The notes: generated from the letters alone by a model not told the origin. DNA of 58,259 bases from Lachnospiraceae bacterium (GCA_030524525.1 JAUNGI010000010.1:1-58259), one strand, 5' to 3'; shown: positions 43,465 to 52,269, counted from the first letter of the stretch. A program made the numbers and translations.

Positions 43465-44484
43465 ATGCGAAAACGGATTGGAATCGTACTTTGTCTCGTC
43501 CTTTGTGCGCTGGCGCTGACCGGCTGCAAGGAGGAAAAAGACAAGAATAAGATCGTATTGAACGAAGTGGCCCATTCGATCTTCTACGCGCCTCAGTATG
43601 TCGCCTACGAGCTGGGGTATTTTGAGGACGAGGGGCTGGATGTTACGATCGTAAACGGAGCCGGAGCGGACAATACGATGACGGCGGTGCTTGCGGGCGA
43701 GGCGGAGATCGGCTTTATGGGCTCGGAGCAGAGTATTTTCGTTTACAATCAGGGCGCGGAGGATTATGTTGTGAACTTTGCGCAGCTCACGCAGCGGGCG
43801 GGGAATTTCCTTGTCGTGCGTTCCGAGCTTTTGGAAAACGGCAGCGTTCAGGCAAAAAAGAATGCGGACGGAACCTATGAATTTGACTGGAACCAGCTCA
43901 AAGGAAAAACGGTGGTCGGCGGCCGCAAGGGCGGTATGCCGCAGATGGTGTTTGAGTATATTTTGAAGCAGAAGGGGATCGCCGCTTCGGATATGGAGAT
44001 GATCCAGAACATCGACTTCGGACTGACCGGGCAGGCGTTTGCTGCCGGAACCGGGGATTTTACCGTGGAATTTGAACCGGCAGCATCTTCCTTGGAAGCG
44101 GAGGGCGTCGGAACGGTAGTCGCTTCCTGCGGCGTCGAGAGCGGCTATGTTCCCTATACGGCGTATTGTGCGAGAGGCAGCTACATCAAGGAAAATCCGG
44201 AGATCATCGAGGCGTTTACAAGAGCTATTCAGAAGGGATTGGACTATGTGAACAGCCATACGCCTGCGGAGATCGCCGAGGTGATCCTGCCGCAGTTTGA
44301 GGGCTATACCGTGGAGCAGCTGACCGTGATCGTGGAGCGGTATCAGGTGCAGGATACATGGAAAGAAAATCTGGTGTTTGAGAAAGAGAGCTTCGAGCTG
44401 CTGCAGGATATTCTGGACGAGGCGGGAGAGCTTGAGAAACGCGCCCCCTACGAAGAGCTTGTTACGACAGAGTATGTAAAATAA
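43465..44484 (+). CDS. ABC transporter substrate-binding lipoprotein (NMT1/THI5-like), orphan
   Basis: The 339-residue lipoprotein (lipobox LTGC) belongs to the NMT1/THI5-like group that includes ThiY and SsuA. It shows the typical start VLNEVAHSIFYAPQYVAYE, with LGYFEDEGLDV, then MGSEQSI and GGRKGGMPQMV. Substrates in this group range from thiamine precursors to sulfonates and nitrate. No permease or ATPase gene accompanies it, so it must use a transporter encoded elsewhere, or it has another binding role. A -10-like TATACT lies near 43430 without a clear -35 box. Confidence 0.88.
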   Translation: MRKRIGIVLCLVLCALALTGCKEEKDKNKIVLNEVAHSIFYAPQYVAYELGYFEDEGLDVTIVNGAGADNTMTAVLAGEAEIGFMGSEQSIFVYNQGAEDYVVNFAQLTQRAGNFLVVRSELLENGSVQAKKNADGTYEFDWNQLKGKTVVGGRKGGMPQMVFEYILKQKGIAASDMEMIQNIDFGLTGQAFAAGTGDFTVEFEPAASSLEAEGVGTVVASCGVESGYVPYTAYCARGSYIKENPEIIEAFTRAIQKGLDYVNSHTPAEIAEVILPQFEGYTVEQLTVIVERYQVQDTWKENLVFEKESFELLQDILDEAGELEKRAPYEELVTTEYVK

Positions 44485-44494
44485 CTTTTATCGC

Positions 44495-44537
44495 TAAAAA
44501 AAGTGGGAGAGCGTTTCCGCGCTCTCCCGTTTGGATT
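44495..44537. terminator. Bidirectional terminator
   Basis: GGGAGAGCG (44505-44513) pairs with CGCTCTCCC (44520-44528). An A-run precedes and a T-rich stretch follows, serving the converging genes on both sides. Confidence 0.85.
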
Positions 44538-44538
44538 T

Positions 44539-44775
44539 TTATTCCTCAGCGGCTCCGTCCGCTGCGTTTACGGCTTCCGGACTCAAGGTGATGGTCTCGC
44601 CTGCTTCCTCGTCCTCCAGCTCGTCTTTGTCCATATCGTCGAACTCGTCAAGATAGTCCGGAGTGCAGTAACGGTATACGGCGTACGCGATACCGGCTAC
44701 AACGGCAACGAATCCGACAATGGCAAAGATCCAGTACAGCTTCTTGCTGCATTTTTCTTCACAACATTTTTTCAT
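44539..44775 (-). CDS. Small single-pass membrane protein
   Basis: I do not recognise a function for this 78-residue protein. It has a Cys/Lys-rich start (MKKCCEEKCSKK), one membrane segment (about 13-34) and an acidic tail. The start at 44775 has AAGGAGGAA upstream on the reverse strand. Small proteins of this plan are common in Lachnospiraceae. The region 44776-44899 holds no other gene. Confidence 0.75.
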   Translation of the reverse strand: MKKCCEEKCSKKLYWIFAIVGFVAVVAGIAYAVYRYCTPDYLDEFDDMDKDELEDEEAGETITLSPEAVNAADGAAEE

Positions 44776-44899
44776 GGGTCATTCCTCCTTAAGCCTTTCA
44801 GTCTTTTCATTTCTTTTACAATAGGATAACCTAATTATAGCATTCTATTTCCGGCTTTTCCACCCATTTCTTGAATTTTCACAGGAAAATCATGAAATT

Positions 44900-47296
44900 T
44901 TATCCAATTTTAACGAGTCTTGCAAAGGACGCCAGCATCCGTTTCGTTCCGGAAGGGAAGTCAACCGTTACCTCAAAATCCTTGCCGCCGCGCCGGATGT
45001 CCGTCACGGTTCCGGTACCGAATTTCAGGTGTTTTACGGTATCGCCCACCTGATAGCCCAGACCGTCGGTCCCCAAAGGCCGGGGAAGGGGGCTGCTGAC
45101 GGCGGCGTAAGCCGGAATACTGCCGGTTCTTGCGGAGCTGCCTGCCGTGCCGCTGCCGGTCCTTGCGGGGCTGCCCGCCGCGCCGGAAGCGGTCAAGCCG
45201 CTCGGCGTACGGCTGTTTCCTGCGTATCCGCCGTTCCCTGCCTGTCTGCGCTCCTTCTGTCGGTTCAGGAAGGTATACAGGTCGGTTCCCGCGGCAGCCG
45301 AGGAGGCTTTGTTTAAGTAGTCGTTTGCCTTTCCCGAGGCACTTTTCCGGAGCAGGTGCCTTGGGATCTCGTTCAGGAAGCGGGACGGGTGGTTATATTG
45401 CAGTTCTCCGCGCATCATCCTGCTTTTGGCGGAGCTGAGCGAGAGCGTCTGCTTGGCCCGCGTGATCCCCACATAGCAGAGCCGACGTTCCTCCTCCAGC
45501 TCCTGCTCCGGATCGTCCGCCGCGAGGGACATGCAGCTCGGAAACAGCCCCTCCTCCATTCCGCACAGATACACATGGTCAAATTCCAGCCCCTTGGCGC
45601 TGTGCAGGGTCATCAACAGCGCGCAGTCCGTATCCGCGTCCACGGAGTCGATGTCGGCAACGAGGGCGATCTCCGAGAGAAAAGCGCTGAGAGAAGGGTC
45701 TTCCGCATCTTTTTCAAAGCCGACCGCCTTGTTGATGAACTCGTCGATGTTGGCAAGACGATCCTCCGCCGTTTCCGACTCCTGTTCGCGCAGATCCTCC
45801 CGATAGCCGGTCGCTTCGAGAATATCCTCGATCAGCTCCTTGAGAGAGTAGCCCGGCTGTGCCAGCCTGCTGCGCAGCCCCTCGATCAGCGCGACAAAGC
45901 TCTCGATCTTGGAGAGGGCTCTGCCGATGGAGGGAACGGAGCTTGCACAGACAAGCGCGTCGTAAAAGCTGACGGCGCTTCGGAACGCATAATCCTCGAC
46001 GCGTTCGATGGTCGTCTGTCCGATGCCGCGCCGAGGAACGTTCAGGATCCGCTTTACCGCCATGCCGTCAAGACCGTTGTCGATGGTTTTCAGATATGCC
46101 ATCAGGTCTTTGATCTCCTTGCGCTGATAGAAGTTGACGCCTCCGACCAGACGATAGGGAACGCCCCGGTAAATGAACTGCTCCTCAAGAACGCGGGACT
46201 GCGCGTTGGTGCGGTAGAGTACCGCGTGATCGGCATAGCGCGAACGCCCCTTTTCCACGTCGTCGCCGATCTCTCCGGCGATCGTCCGGGCCTCCTCCCG
46301 GTCGTTTTCAAACAGCGTATAGGCGATCGGCGCGCCCTCCGGACTCTGCGTCCAGAGCGCCTTCGGCTTCCGCCCCAGATTGTGGGCAATGACTTCGTTT
46401 GCCGCCGCGAGGATGTTTCCGGTGGAACGGTAGTTCTGCTCAAGCTTGATGACCATCGCCTCCGGGTAATGCCGCTCAAAATCCAGAATGTTGCGGATGT
46501 TCGCGCCGCGGAATTTGTAGATCGACTGATCGTCGTCGCCTACGACGCAGAGATTGTGCTCGATCTCTCCGTCGTCGTTCGTGTAATTGGCAAGCAGACG
46601 GATCAGCTCAAACTGCGCGGTGTTCGTGTCCTGATATTCATCCACAAGAATATATTCAAAACGGCGCTGATAGTACGAAAGCGCCTCACCGCTTGCGCGG
46701 AAAAGCTCCACGGTCTTTACAAGCAGGTCGTCGAAGTCAAAGGCGTTGTTTGCGCGCAGCGCCTCCTGATATTCGGCGTAGACCTTGGCCTGCATCGAGG
46801 CGATATAGTCCCGCCCGGCGGCATGCGCAAATTCTTCGGGGGAAATCAGCTCGTTTTTGGCGGCGGAAATGACCGAAAGAAAGCTCTTGTCCCGGAACTT
46901 TTTCGGGTCCAGATCCAGCCTTTTGATGATGTTCCGGATGAGCGCCTTCTGGTCGTCCGTGTCGTAGATCGAAAAATTGCGGTTAAAACCGATCCGGTCG
47001 CAGAAGCGGCGCAGGATGCGTACGCAGGTTGAATGAAACGTGGAGACCCAGATGCTTTCTGCGCCGTAGTCCACCAAGGCGTCCACGCGGTCGCGCATTT
47101 CCTTGGCGGCTTTATTTGTAAAGGTGATCGCCAAGATCCGGTAAGGGCTTACGTCCAAGTCCTGAATCAAATGGGCGATCCGGTGGGTGATAACGCGGGT
47201 CTTGCCGGAACCGGCTCCGGCGAGGATCAGGAGCGGCCCCTTGTCGTGAAAGACAGCCTGACGCTGCTCCGGATTTAACGTGTCGTAAATACTCAT
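44900..47296 (-). CDS. pcrA: ATP-dependent DNA helicase PcrA/UvrD
   Basis: This is a 798-residue superfamily 1A 3'-5' helicase for DNA repair and replication-fork maintenance. It has motif I GAGSGKTRV (about 29-37), motif II LVDEYQDTN, motif III GDDDQSIYKFRGA, motif IV EQNYRST and motif V/VI TLHSAKGLEFDHVY and YVGITRAKQ. After a low-complexity Gly/Ser/Ala-rich linker (about 690-740) comes the C-terminal Tudor-like RNA-polymerase-binding module (VGDTVKHLKFGTGTV) typical of PcrA. The ATG at 47296 gives the canonical start (M)SIYDTLNPEQRQAV. A promoter with 17-bp spacing is seen upstream. Confidence 0.95.
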   Translation of the reverse strand: MSIYDTLNPEQRQAVFHDKGPLLILAGAGSGKTRVITHRIAHLIQDLDVSPYRILAITFTNKAAKEMRDRVDALVDYGAESIWVSTFHSTCVRILRRFCDRIGFNRNFSIYDTDDQKALIRNIIKRLDLDPKKFRDKSFLSVISAAKNELISPEEFAHAAGRDYIASMQAKVYAEYQEALRANNAFDFDDLLVKTVELFRASGEALSYYQRRFEYILVDEYQDTNTAQFELIRLLANYTNDDGEIEHNLCVVGDDDQSIYKFRGANIRNILDFERHYPEAMVIKLEQNYRSTGNILAAANEVIAHNLGRKPKALWTQSPEGAPIAYTLFENDREEARTIAGEIGDDVEKGRSRYADHAVLYRTNAQSRVLEEQFIYRGVPYRLVGGVNFYQRKEIKDLMAYLKTIDNGLDGMAVKRILNVPRRGIGQTTIERVEDYAFRSAVSFYDALVCASSVPSIGRALSKIESFVALIEGLRSRLAQPGYSLKELIEDILEATGYREDLREQESETAEDRLANIDEFINKAVGFEKDAEDPSLSAFLSEIALVADIDSVDADTDCALLMTLHSAKGLEFDHVYLCGMEEGLFPSCMSLAADDPEQELEEERRLCYVGITRAKQTLSLSSAKSRMMRGELQYNHPSRFLNEIPRHLLRKSASGKANDYLNKASSAAAGTDLYTFLNRQKERRQAGNGGYAGNSRTPSGLTASGAAGSPARTGSGTAGSSARTGSIPAYAAVSSPLPRPLGTDGLGYQVGDTVKHLKFGTGTVTDIRRGGKDFEVTVDFPSGTKRMLASFARLVKIG

Positions 47297-47328
47297 AAGT
47301 ACCTCAATGCCTCCCTCAATGTGTTTTG

Positions 47329-47357
47329 ATTTTATCACAAAAAGGGAATCGGCTCAA
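47329..47357 (-). promoter_or_regulatory. Promoter of pcrA
   Basis: On the reverse strand TTGAGC and TAAAAT are 17 bp apart, 32 bp before the start codon. Confidence 0.6.
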
Positions 47358-47402
47358 CACCCAAACTACGGTTTGAAAAACCGCGTTTTTGAGAGGATTT
47401 CA

Positions 47403-47431
47403 TTGACATGCGGTTTTCTGTACTATATACT
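47403..47431 (+). promoter_or_regulatory. Promoter of the DUF1836 gene
   Basis: Perfect TTGACA (47403-47408), 17-bp spacer, TATACT (47426-47431). Confidence 0.85.
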
Positions 47432-47461
47432 GAAGGCAGAGCTTCGGATTGGAGGAGACCA

Positions 47462-48088
47462 ATGAAAACACTTTGGAAAAATTATTTGCGGGAGCTGCTT
47501 GCGGGGATGGAGAAGACCAACTATGTAAAGCCGCACGACATTCCCGATATTGATTTATATATGGATCAGGTCACGACGTTTATGGACGAGCATCTGGAGA
47601 CGACGAAGCGGTTTGAAAGCGACAAGCTGCTGACCAAGACCATGATAAATAACTATACGAAAAATGATCTGCTGCCCAGTCCCAACAAGAAGAAGTACAG
47701 CAAGGATCATATGTACCTGCTCGTATTTATCTATTATCTGAAAAACGTGCTCTCCATGAGCGATATCAAGCAGATCGTTACGCCGATGACCGAGATGTTT
47801 TTCGGAGAGGGCAAGGAGATTTCTCTGGAAGAGATCTACAGCGAGGTCTTTGCCACGATGGAGGGACAGGCAACGGAAAACACCGTAAAGGATGTTATGA
47901 ACAAATTTACCCAGTCAAAACGTACCTTTGCAAACGTGCAGGGCGAGAAGGAACGGGAGTTTCTGCATATTTTCAGTTTTATCAGTATGCTGAGCTTTGA
48001 CGTTTACATGAAAAAGCAGATGATCGAGAAGATCATTGACGATCTGCTTCAAAATGAAGCAGAGGAAAGCGAGGAAGCAAAAAAGTAA
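47462..48088 (+). CDS. DUF1836 domain-containing protein, probable regulator
   Basis: The 208-residue protein matches the DUF1836 family, thought to be DNA-binding because of a MerR-like helix-turn-helix. The conserved block is DKLLTKTMINNYTKNDLLP followed by KKYSKDHMYLLVFIYYLK (about 53-95). The C-terminal half is helical. There is no signal peptide. Its targets are unknown. I chose ATG 47462 with GGAGGAG upstream; the promoter at 47403-47431 excludes the earlier in-frame ATG. Confidence 0.85.
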   Translation: MKTLWKNYLRELLAGMEKTNYVKPHDIPDIDLYMDQVTTFMDEHLETTKRFESDKLLTKTMINNYTKNDLLPSPNKKKYSKDHMYLLVFIYYLKNVLSMSDIKQIVTPMTEMFFGEGKEISLEEIYSEVFATMEGQATENTVKDVMNKFTQSKRTFANVQGEKEREFLHIFSFISMLSFDVYMKKQMIEKIIDDLLQNEAEESEEAKK

Positions 48089-48100
48089 TCGGGAGAAGGA

Positions 48101-48130
48101 AAGCGCGGAGGCAAACGCCTCCGCGTTTTT
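48101..48130 (+). terminator. Rho-independent terminator
   Basis: CGCGGAGGC and GCCTCCGCG form a 9-bp stem with an AAAC loop, followed by five T. Confidence 0.9.
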
Positions 48131-48712
48131 AGCGAATGGGGGAAAGCTCCGCAAACACATCTTTGGAAAACTGTGTCCACTCTTTTTCCGGCAGAAGGTC
48201 GTGCAGGGAAAGAAGGTATTCCTGTACGCGCGGCAAGATATTCAGCGTCTCCAAAAGCTCGTTGTAGTCGTCAAGAAACGGCTGGTAGCGTTCGCGTGCG
48301 CGGCTCAGAAAAAGTTCTTTATACTCGATTCCCCAAGGCCCCTGCGTCTCGTGTCCGGTGAAGGGATCTATAATTTTCGGGGTATAGCAGAGGTTCCAAG
48401 GCGCTTCAAACAGGAAAATGTTTTTGGTACGTCCCCAGATATGCGATACTTGATAATTATACACATTATAATTCCGTTTCAAGCCGGTCAACTGCCGGAT
48501 CAGACGGTGTGGCTGCGTATTGTTGGAGGCGTCTTTTTCAACGTGGGAGTTATGAAAAAGATACTTGTATAGCTCCAGATACAATTTTGTTCCATGCGCG
48601 TCCCGTCCGTAACCTCGGATATGTACCGTTTGATCTTTTTGTATCCGTTCTTTGAGATTTTCCCATAACGTAAGAATTCGTCATACGAATCCTGCTTTAC
48701 ATGAGGCTTCAT
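48129..48712 (-). pseudogene. Frameshifted gene downstream of yerC (family unknown)
   Basis: Two overlapping open frames form one damaged gene. The first starts with ATG at 48712, overlapping the yerC stop in an ATGA, and reads MKPHVKQDSYDEF. The second frame then continues with TLWENLKERIQKDQTVHIRG, YGRDAHGTKLYLELYKYLFH and on to the stop at 48129, where it holds NYQVSHIWGRTKN, FEAPWNLCYTPKIIDPFTGHE and a helical end. A one-step frame change near 48670-48680 (around GAATTCTTACG on the coding strand) would join them into about 190 residues. The SHIWGRTKN...APWN pattern recalls HNH-like nucleases, but I would not assign one. It may be a sequencing error or a real lesion. Confidence 0.7.
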
Positions 48713-49005
48713 TTCTTGTCCTTATTCAGACGTTCGAGAACGAGCTCATAGCCGTCGTTGCCGTAGGTCAGCGCGCGGTTGACCCGGCTGATCGTGGCGG
48801 TGGAGGCTCCGGTCTCGTCTACGATCTCAACATAGGTTTTTTGCTCCTTGAGCATGGTCGCAACCTGAAAGCGCTGCGACATGGCAAGCATTTCATTGAT
48901 CGTGCAGACATCCTCAAAAAAACGGTAGCATTCGTCAACGGTTTTTAACGTCAGGACGCCTTCAAACAGGTGGTCGGCGGCGGGGGAGTGCAGGGATTTG
49001 CTCAT
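48709..49005 (-). CDS. yerC: YerC/YecD family TrpR-like regulator
   Basis: The 98-residue protein belongs to the TrpR-like YerC family. The helix-turn-helix is VEIVDETGASTATISRVNRAL (about 58-78), preceded by CTINEMLAMSQRFQVATML. In many Firmicutes yerC is close to pcrA, as here. It is likely a transcriptional regulator, with unknown ligand. The promoter faces that of rlmD across a 134-bp gap. Its stop overlaps the start of the frameshifted gene. Confidence 0.9.
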   Translation of the reverse strand: MSKSLHSPAADHLFEGVLTLKTVDECYRFFEDVCTINEMLAMSQRFQVATMLKEQKTYVEIVDETGASTATISRVNRALTYGNDGYELVLERLNKDKK

Positions 49006-49039
49006 ATTGGAATCTTCCTTTCCGTAAAAATTTACCCCT

Positions 49040-49068
49040 ATTCTAACACTCTAAACAATTAAAGTAAA
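49040..49068 (-). promoter_or_regulatory. Promoter of yerC
   Basis: On the reverse strand TTTACT and TAGAAT are 17 bp apart, about 35 bp before the start codon. Confidence 0.6.
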
Positions 49069-49072
49069 GGGC

Positions 49073-49101
49073 TTTTCAAAAAATTGGTTTTATGTTATGA
49101 T
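49073..49101 (+). promoter_or_regulatory. Promoter of rlmD
   Basis: TTTTCA (49073-49078) and TATGAT (49096-49101) are 17 bp apart. The -35 box is weak. Confidence 0.5.
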
Positions 49102-49139
49102 GAGAGCAATGGAAATAAGCTTGGGAAAGGCGGCGTCAA

Positions 49140-50510
49140 GTGAAAAAGGGAGAGATCGTGACCGGAATCGTGGAACATACGACATTTCCGGCAAAAGGAA
49201 GCCTGTATATTGAAGGTGAAAAAGTAACGGTGAAGGGCGTGCTGCCCGGACAAAAGGTGGAGGCACGCATTGTCAGGACCCGAAAGGATAAGGCGGAGGC
49301 CACGCTTCTGAGAGTCGTGGAGCCGTCTCCGGAAGAAACGCAGGAGCCGCCCTGTCCGCATTTTGGCGTCTGCGGCGGCTGCAGCTTGCAGACTCTGTCC
49401 TATGAGGCGCAGCTTCGTTTGAAGGAGCGGCAGGTAAAGGAACTGCTTGCGCCCGTCATGCTTGCGGGAGAAGAGGTCTGGGAGCCGATCGCCGGGAGTC
49501 CCGCCGTCTGGGAATATCGGAACAAGATGGAATTTTCCTTCGGAGACGAATATAAGGGCGGGCCGTTGGCACTCGGCCTTCACAAGAAGGGCAGCTTTTA
49601 TGACCTTGTGACGACCGACCAATGCCGGATCGTGGATGCGGATATCCGCGCGATTCTGACGGCGACGCTTCAATATGCAAGGGAGGCGGGGCTGCCTTAT
49701 TATCACAAGATGCGCCGGGAGGGATTCCTTCGGCACCTGCTTGTGCGCAAGGCGCAGAAGACCGGCAAGATCCTTGTTGTGCTTGTGACGACTACGGAAC
49801 GCGAACACGATTTCTCCGCATGGGTACGGGCGCTTCGCGGTCTGCCGTTTACCGGGGAGCTTGCGGGCGTGCTGCATACGCAGAACGACGCCGTGGGCGA
49901 TACGATCCGCAACGATCATACGGAGCTGCTGTTCGGAGAAGCCTTTTTTACGGAGGAGCTGCTGGGGCTTTCGTTCCGCATCAGCCCGTTCTCCTTTTTC
50001 CAGACCAATTCGCTCGGCGCCGAGACGCTCTATTCCATTGTCCGCGATATGGTGGGGAACACGAGGGAGCAGGTGATCTTTGATCTGTACAGCGGAACCG
50101 GCACCATCGGACAGCTGCTTGCGCCGGTGGCAAAACAGGTCGTCGGTGTGGAGCTGATTCCGGAAGCCGTCGAAGCGGCGAAGGCCAACGCCGCGCTGAA
50201 CGGGCTTACCAACTGCCGCTTTTTGGCGGGCGACGTGCTGAAAATGCTTGACAAGATCCCCGAACGTCCGGATTTTATCGTTCTCGATCCGCCCAGAGAC
50301 GGAATTCATCCGAAGGCGCTGCAAAAGATTCTGGATTACGGCGTGGAGCAGATGATCTATATTTCCTGCAAGCCGACCTCGCTTGCGCGGGATCTGGCGG
50401 TTTTGCAGGAGCGGGGGTACCGGGTGGAGAAGGTGCGGTGCGTGGATATGTTTGCGTGGAATAATAATGTGGAGACGGTTGTGTTGATGTCACGGGTGGA
50501 AGGAAAATAG
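49140..50510 (+). CDS. rlmD: 23S rRNA (uracil-5)-methyltransferase RlmD/RumA family
   Basis: This 456-residue enzyme puts a methyl group on a uracil of 23S rRNA. A TRAM domain covers about 1-58. The iron-sulfur cysteines are in CPHFGVCGGCS with a fourth in TTDQCRIVD. The SAM-binding fold has FDLYSGTGTIGQLLA, and DPPRDGIHPKAL precedes the catalytic Cys in YISCKPTSLARDL. The start is GTG at 49140. The last 44 bp are of interest because a 31-bp copy recurs at 52268, which marks this 3' end as a likely integration site. Confidence 0.93.
   Translation: MKKGEIVTGIVEHTTFPAKGSLYIEGEKVTVKGVLPGQKVEARIVRTRKDKAEATLLRVVEPSPEETQEPPCPHFGVCGGCSLQTLSYEAQLRLKERQVKELLAPVMLAGEEVWEPIAGSPAVWEYRNKMEFSFGDEYKGGPLALGLHKKGSFYDLVTTDQCRIVDADIRAILTATLQYAREAGLPYYHKMRREGFLRHLLVRKAQKTGKILVVLVTTTEREHDFSAWVRALRGLPFTGELAGVLHTQNDAVGDTIRNDHTELLFGEAFFTEELLGLSFRISPFSFFQTNSLGAETLYSIVRDMVGNTREQVIFDLYSGTGTIGQLLAPVAKQVVGVELIPEAVEAAKANAALNGLTNCRFLAGDVLKMLDKIPERPDFIVLDPPRDGIHPKALQKILDYGVEQMIYISCKPTSLARDLAVLQERGYRVEKVRCVDMFAWNNNVETVVLMSRVEGK
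50467..50497 (+). repeat. Left copy of the rlmD-end direct repeat (att-like)
   Basis: The 31 bp from ATGTGGAGACGGT to TCACGGGT inside the rlmD 3' end match 52268-52298 at 29 positions, in the same orientation and reading as VETVVLMSRV in both. Confidence 0.8.
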
Positions 50511-50840
50511 GCTCAAAAGTCAAGTATTACTGCGTTTTTCGGGCAATTGAGACCAAGATGAAAGCTCCAGAGGCAGCTTGCAATGAAAAAATAAGGAATG
50601 CTTTACAATAACTGGAATCATACTTTAATGAGTACAGAAGCATTTTCTCAGCTGGAAGAGCAGGATTATATCATTGATCATGGAACTGTAGATTCGCTTT
50701 GCCGAGAAAGAGGGCTTTGAAGGGTAGCACTTAAGGAACTTTTGAAGCGAATTTAGTAAAGGCGGGGAGAAATTTATGTATGATGAGAGCAGTGAGGTGA
50801 TAGATTGAAAAATCACACTGATGTGCTGATTTTTTAATCG
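50511..50840 (+). other. Gene-poor junction with decayed fragments
   Basis: No intact gene is present. The composition shifts to AT-rich directly after rlmD. A 30-codon open frame (50628-50720, MSTEAFSQLEEQDY onward) ends quickly and may be a remnant of a mobile-element gene. No function can be given. Confidence 0.45.
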
Positions 50841-50937
50841 GCTATTTGTTTCTGAGCGAAAACAAATAGCTCTGATGGCAGATGAGAAACCGCCTGCGCG
50901 GATTTCTCATCGCCTCTTTGCGACAAGGTCGCTCAGA
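50841..50937 (+). promoter_or_regulatory. Three-hairpin leader of the Fic gene with possible pseudoknot
   Basis: Hairpin 1 pairs GCTATTTGTTT (50841-50851) with AAACAAATAGC (50860-50870). Hairpin 2 pairs GATGAGAAA with TTTCTCATC (50881-50911). Hairpin 3 pairs GCGAC with GTCGC (50920-50932). The loop of hairpin 1, CTGAGCGA (50852-50859), is fully complementary to TCGCTCAG (50929-50936), which lies next to the ribosome-binding site and competes with hairpin 3. Confidence 0.55.
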
Positions 50938-50950
50938 AATGAGGATTAGA

Positions 50951-52045
50951 GTGAATAAAGATCCATTCAAGACATATATCAAGGAGCATGAGCCGGACAA
51001 GCGGGACAAAGGGTATGCGTGGCATACAGCTATTGGTCTGCAGGCGGTTGATGGACTCAAAACATCCGAATATTTAATTCGAACTGCAGTTCGTAATATT
51101 GAGGGAGAGATATCATTTGAAGAAGCAAATGCACTTTTGCAGAGCTACTACGAGGAAAATCCTGCCTGCAATACCGGAGACCGCACGGAAGAAGCCGACA
51201 AGGTTTCTGCGCGGATAGCAGCTCTTCTATCCGAGCGTGCCTTCAGTTTCACGCCGAATGAGTATCTTTCCATCCACAGAAAGTTGTTTGCCGGTATCTA
51301 TTCTCATGCTGGGTACATCCGGGATTACAACATCACAAAGAAGGAATGGGTTCTGAATGGAGAGACCGTGCTCTACTGCAGCGCTACGGAACTGCGTGCA
51401 ACATTGGATTACGATTTCTCAGAAGAAAAAAAATTCTCTTATAAAAATCTCTCGATGGATGAGATTGTTCACCACCTAGCGGTATTTGTTTCTAAACTGT
51501 GGCAGATCCATGCATTTGGCGAGGGAAACACCAGAACGACAGCAGTGTTTTTTATCAAGTATTTGCGTACATTGGGCTTCGATGTGACGAACGATATTTT
51601 TGCCAAGAACGCATGGTATTTTCGGAATTCACTGGTCAGAGCAAACTATAACGATCTAAAAAACGGCATTTGTGAAACGACGGAGTACCTTGAAGTATTT
51701 CTTCGTAATCTCCTGTTGAATGAGGACCATCCGCTTCATAACCGGACATTGCACATCAGCGGAACCTTCAATGGACCGAAAAAACCGGACATTGAAACAA
51801 AAAAAACGGACATTGACAAAATAAAAGCGGATATTGAAAAGATGTTTCAACCGAAAACGACAAGTCATGTTTTGAAGCTCCGCGAGGCATTCTCAGATCA
51901 GACAATCTTTGGGCGTTTGGATGTGATGAGAGTGATTGATATTAAAGCATCCAGAGCTTCTGAGCTTTTAAGAGAACTGACGGAGTACGGAATCATCGAG
52001 CCGGTGTCCGGGCACGGAAAAGGAAAGTACCGGTTTCGACAGTAA
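50951..52045 (+). CDS. Fic-domain protein (AMP transferase family)
   Basis: The 364-residue protein has a Fic domain with active-site run HAFGEGNTRTT (about 191-201), the histidine and the anion-binding GN present, and the last Arg of the usual HPFxxGNGRxxR replaced. Fic enzymes transfer AMP or related groups to proteins. The preceding region (about 110-130) holds HRKLFAGIYSHAGYIRD. After the Fic fold a charged spacer (PDIETKKTDIDKIKADIEK) leads to a C-terminal winged-helix (about 315-364). I chose GTG 50951 because GAGG lies 6 bp upstream and homologues typically begin near KDPFKTYIKEHEPDKRDKGY. An ATG at 50939 is the alternative. It stands alone inside the rlmD-bounded segment. Confidence 0.88.
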   Translation: MNKDPFKTYIKEHEPDKRDKGYAWHTAIGLQAVDGLKTSEYLIRTAVRNIEGEISFEEANALLQSYYEENPACNTGDRTEEADKVSARIAALLSERAFSFTPNEYLSIHRKLFAGIYSHAGYIRDYNITKKEWVLNGETVLYCSATELRATLDYDFSEEKKFSYKNLSMDEIVHHLAVFVSKLWQIHAFGEGNTRTTAVFFIKYLRTLGFDVTNDIFAKNAWYFRNSLVRANYNDLKNGICETTEYLEVFLRNLLLNEDHPLHNRTLHISGTFNGPKKPDIETKKTDIDKIKADIEKMFQPKTTSHVLKLREAFSDQTIFGRLDVMRVIDIKASRASELLRELTEYGIIEPVSGHGKGKYRFRQ

Positions 52046-52184
52046 GTATGTTGTGGCATGAATTTTCAGACTTGTTCTCTCATAGAGCGGTCTTGAGGCA
52101 GCTGGAGAAAATGTCTATTTTTGCAATAATTAAGTATGCCTAAGCTTGTTGACCTGTTTCCACATACGCACAAAATGTAAAAAA

Positions 52185-52269
52185 GGTACTTTTTAGGTCG
52201 AAACAGCCTTTGACATATTTCCGCAAACGACTGAAAAATTCTGACATCAATCTGGAGTAATCGAGCCAT
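52185..52269 (+). repeat. Island repeat R1, first copy
   Basis: The segment resembles 54865-54949, most clearly in ATTTCCG(C/A)AAACG, GACATCAA and TGGAG(T/C)AAT(C/T)GAGCCAT. Translated, the copies read YFRKRLKNSDINLE and FPKTLKEADIKMEQ, which suggests two remnants of the same coding sequence. Confidence 0.6.

Noticed and set aside
45356-47032. 558-codon forward frame opposite pcrA
   Set aside because: It is antisense to a helicase with all motifs in place.
50628-50720. 30-codon gene after rlmD
   Set aside because: It is too short, has no clear ribosome-binding site and no family. It is kept only as a possible remnant.
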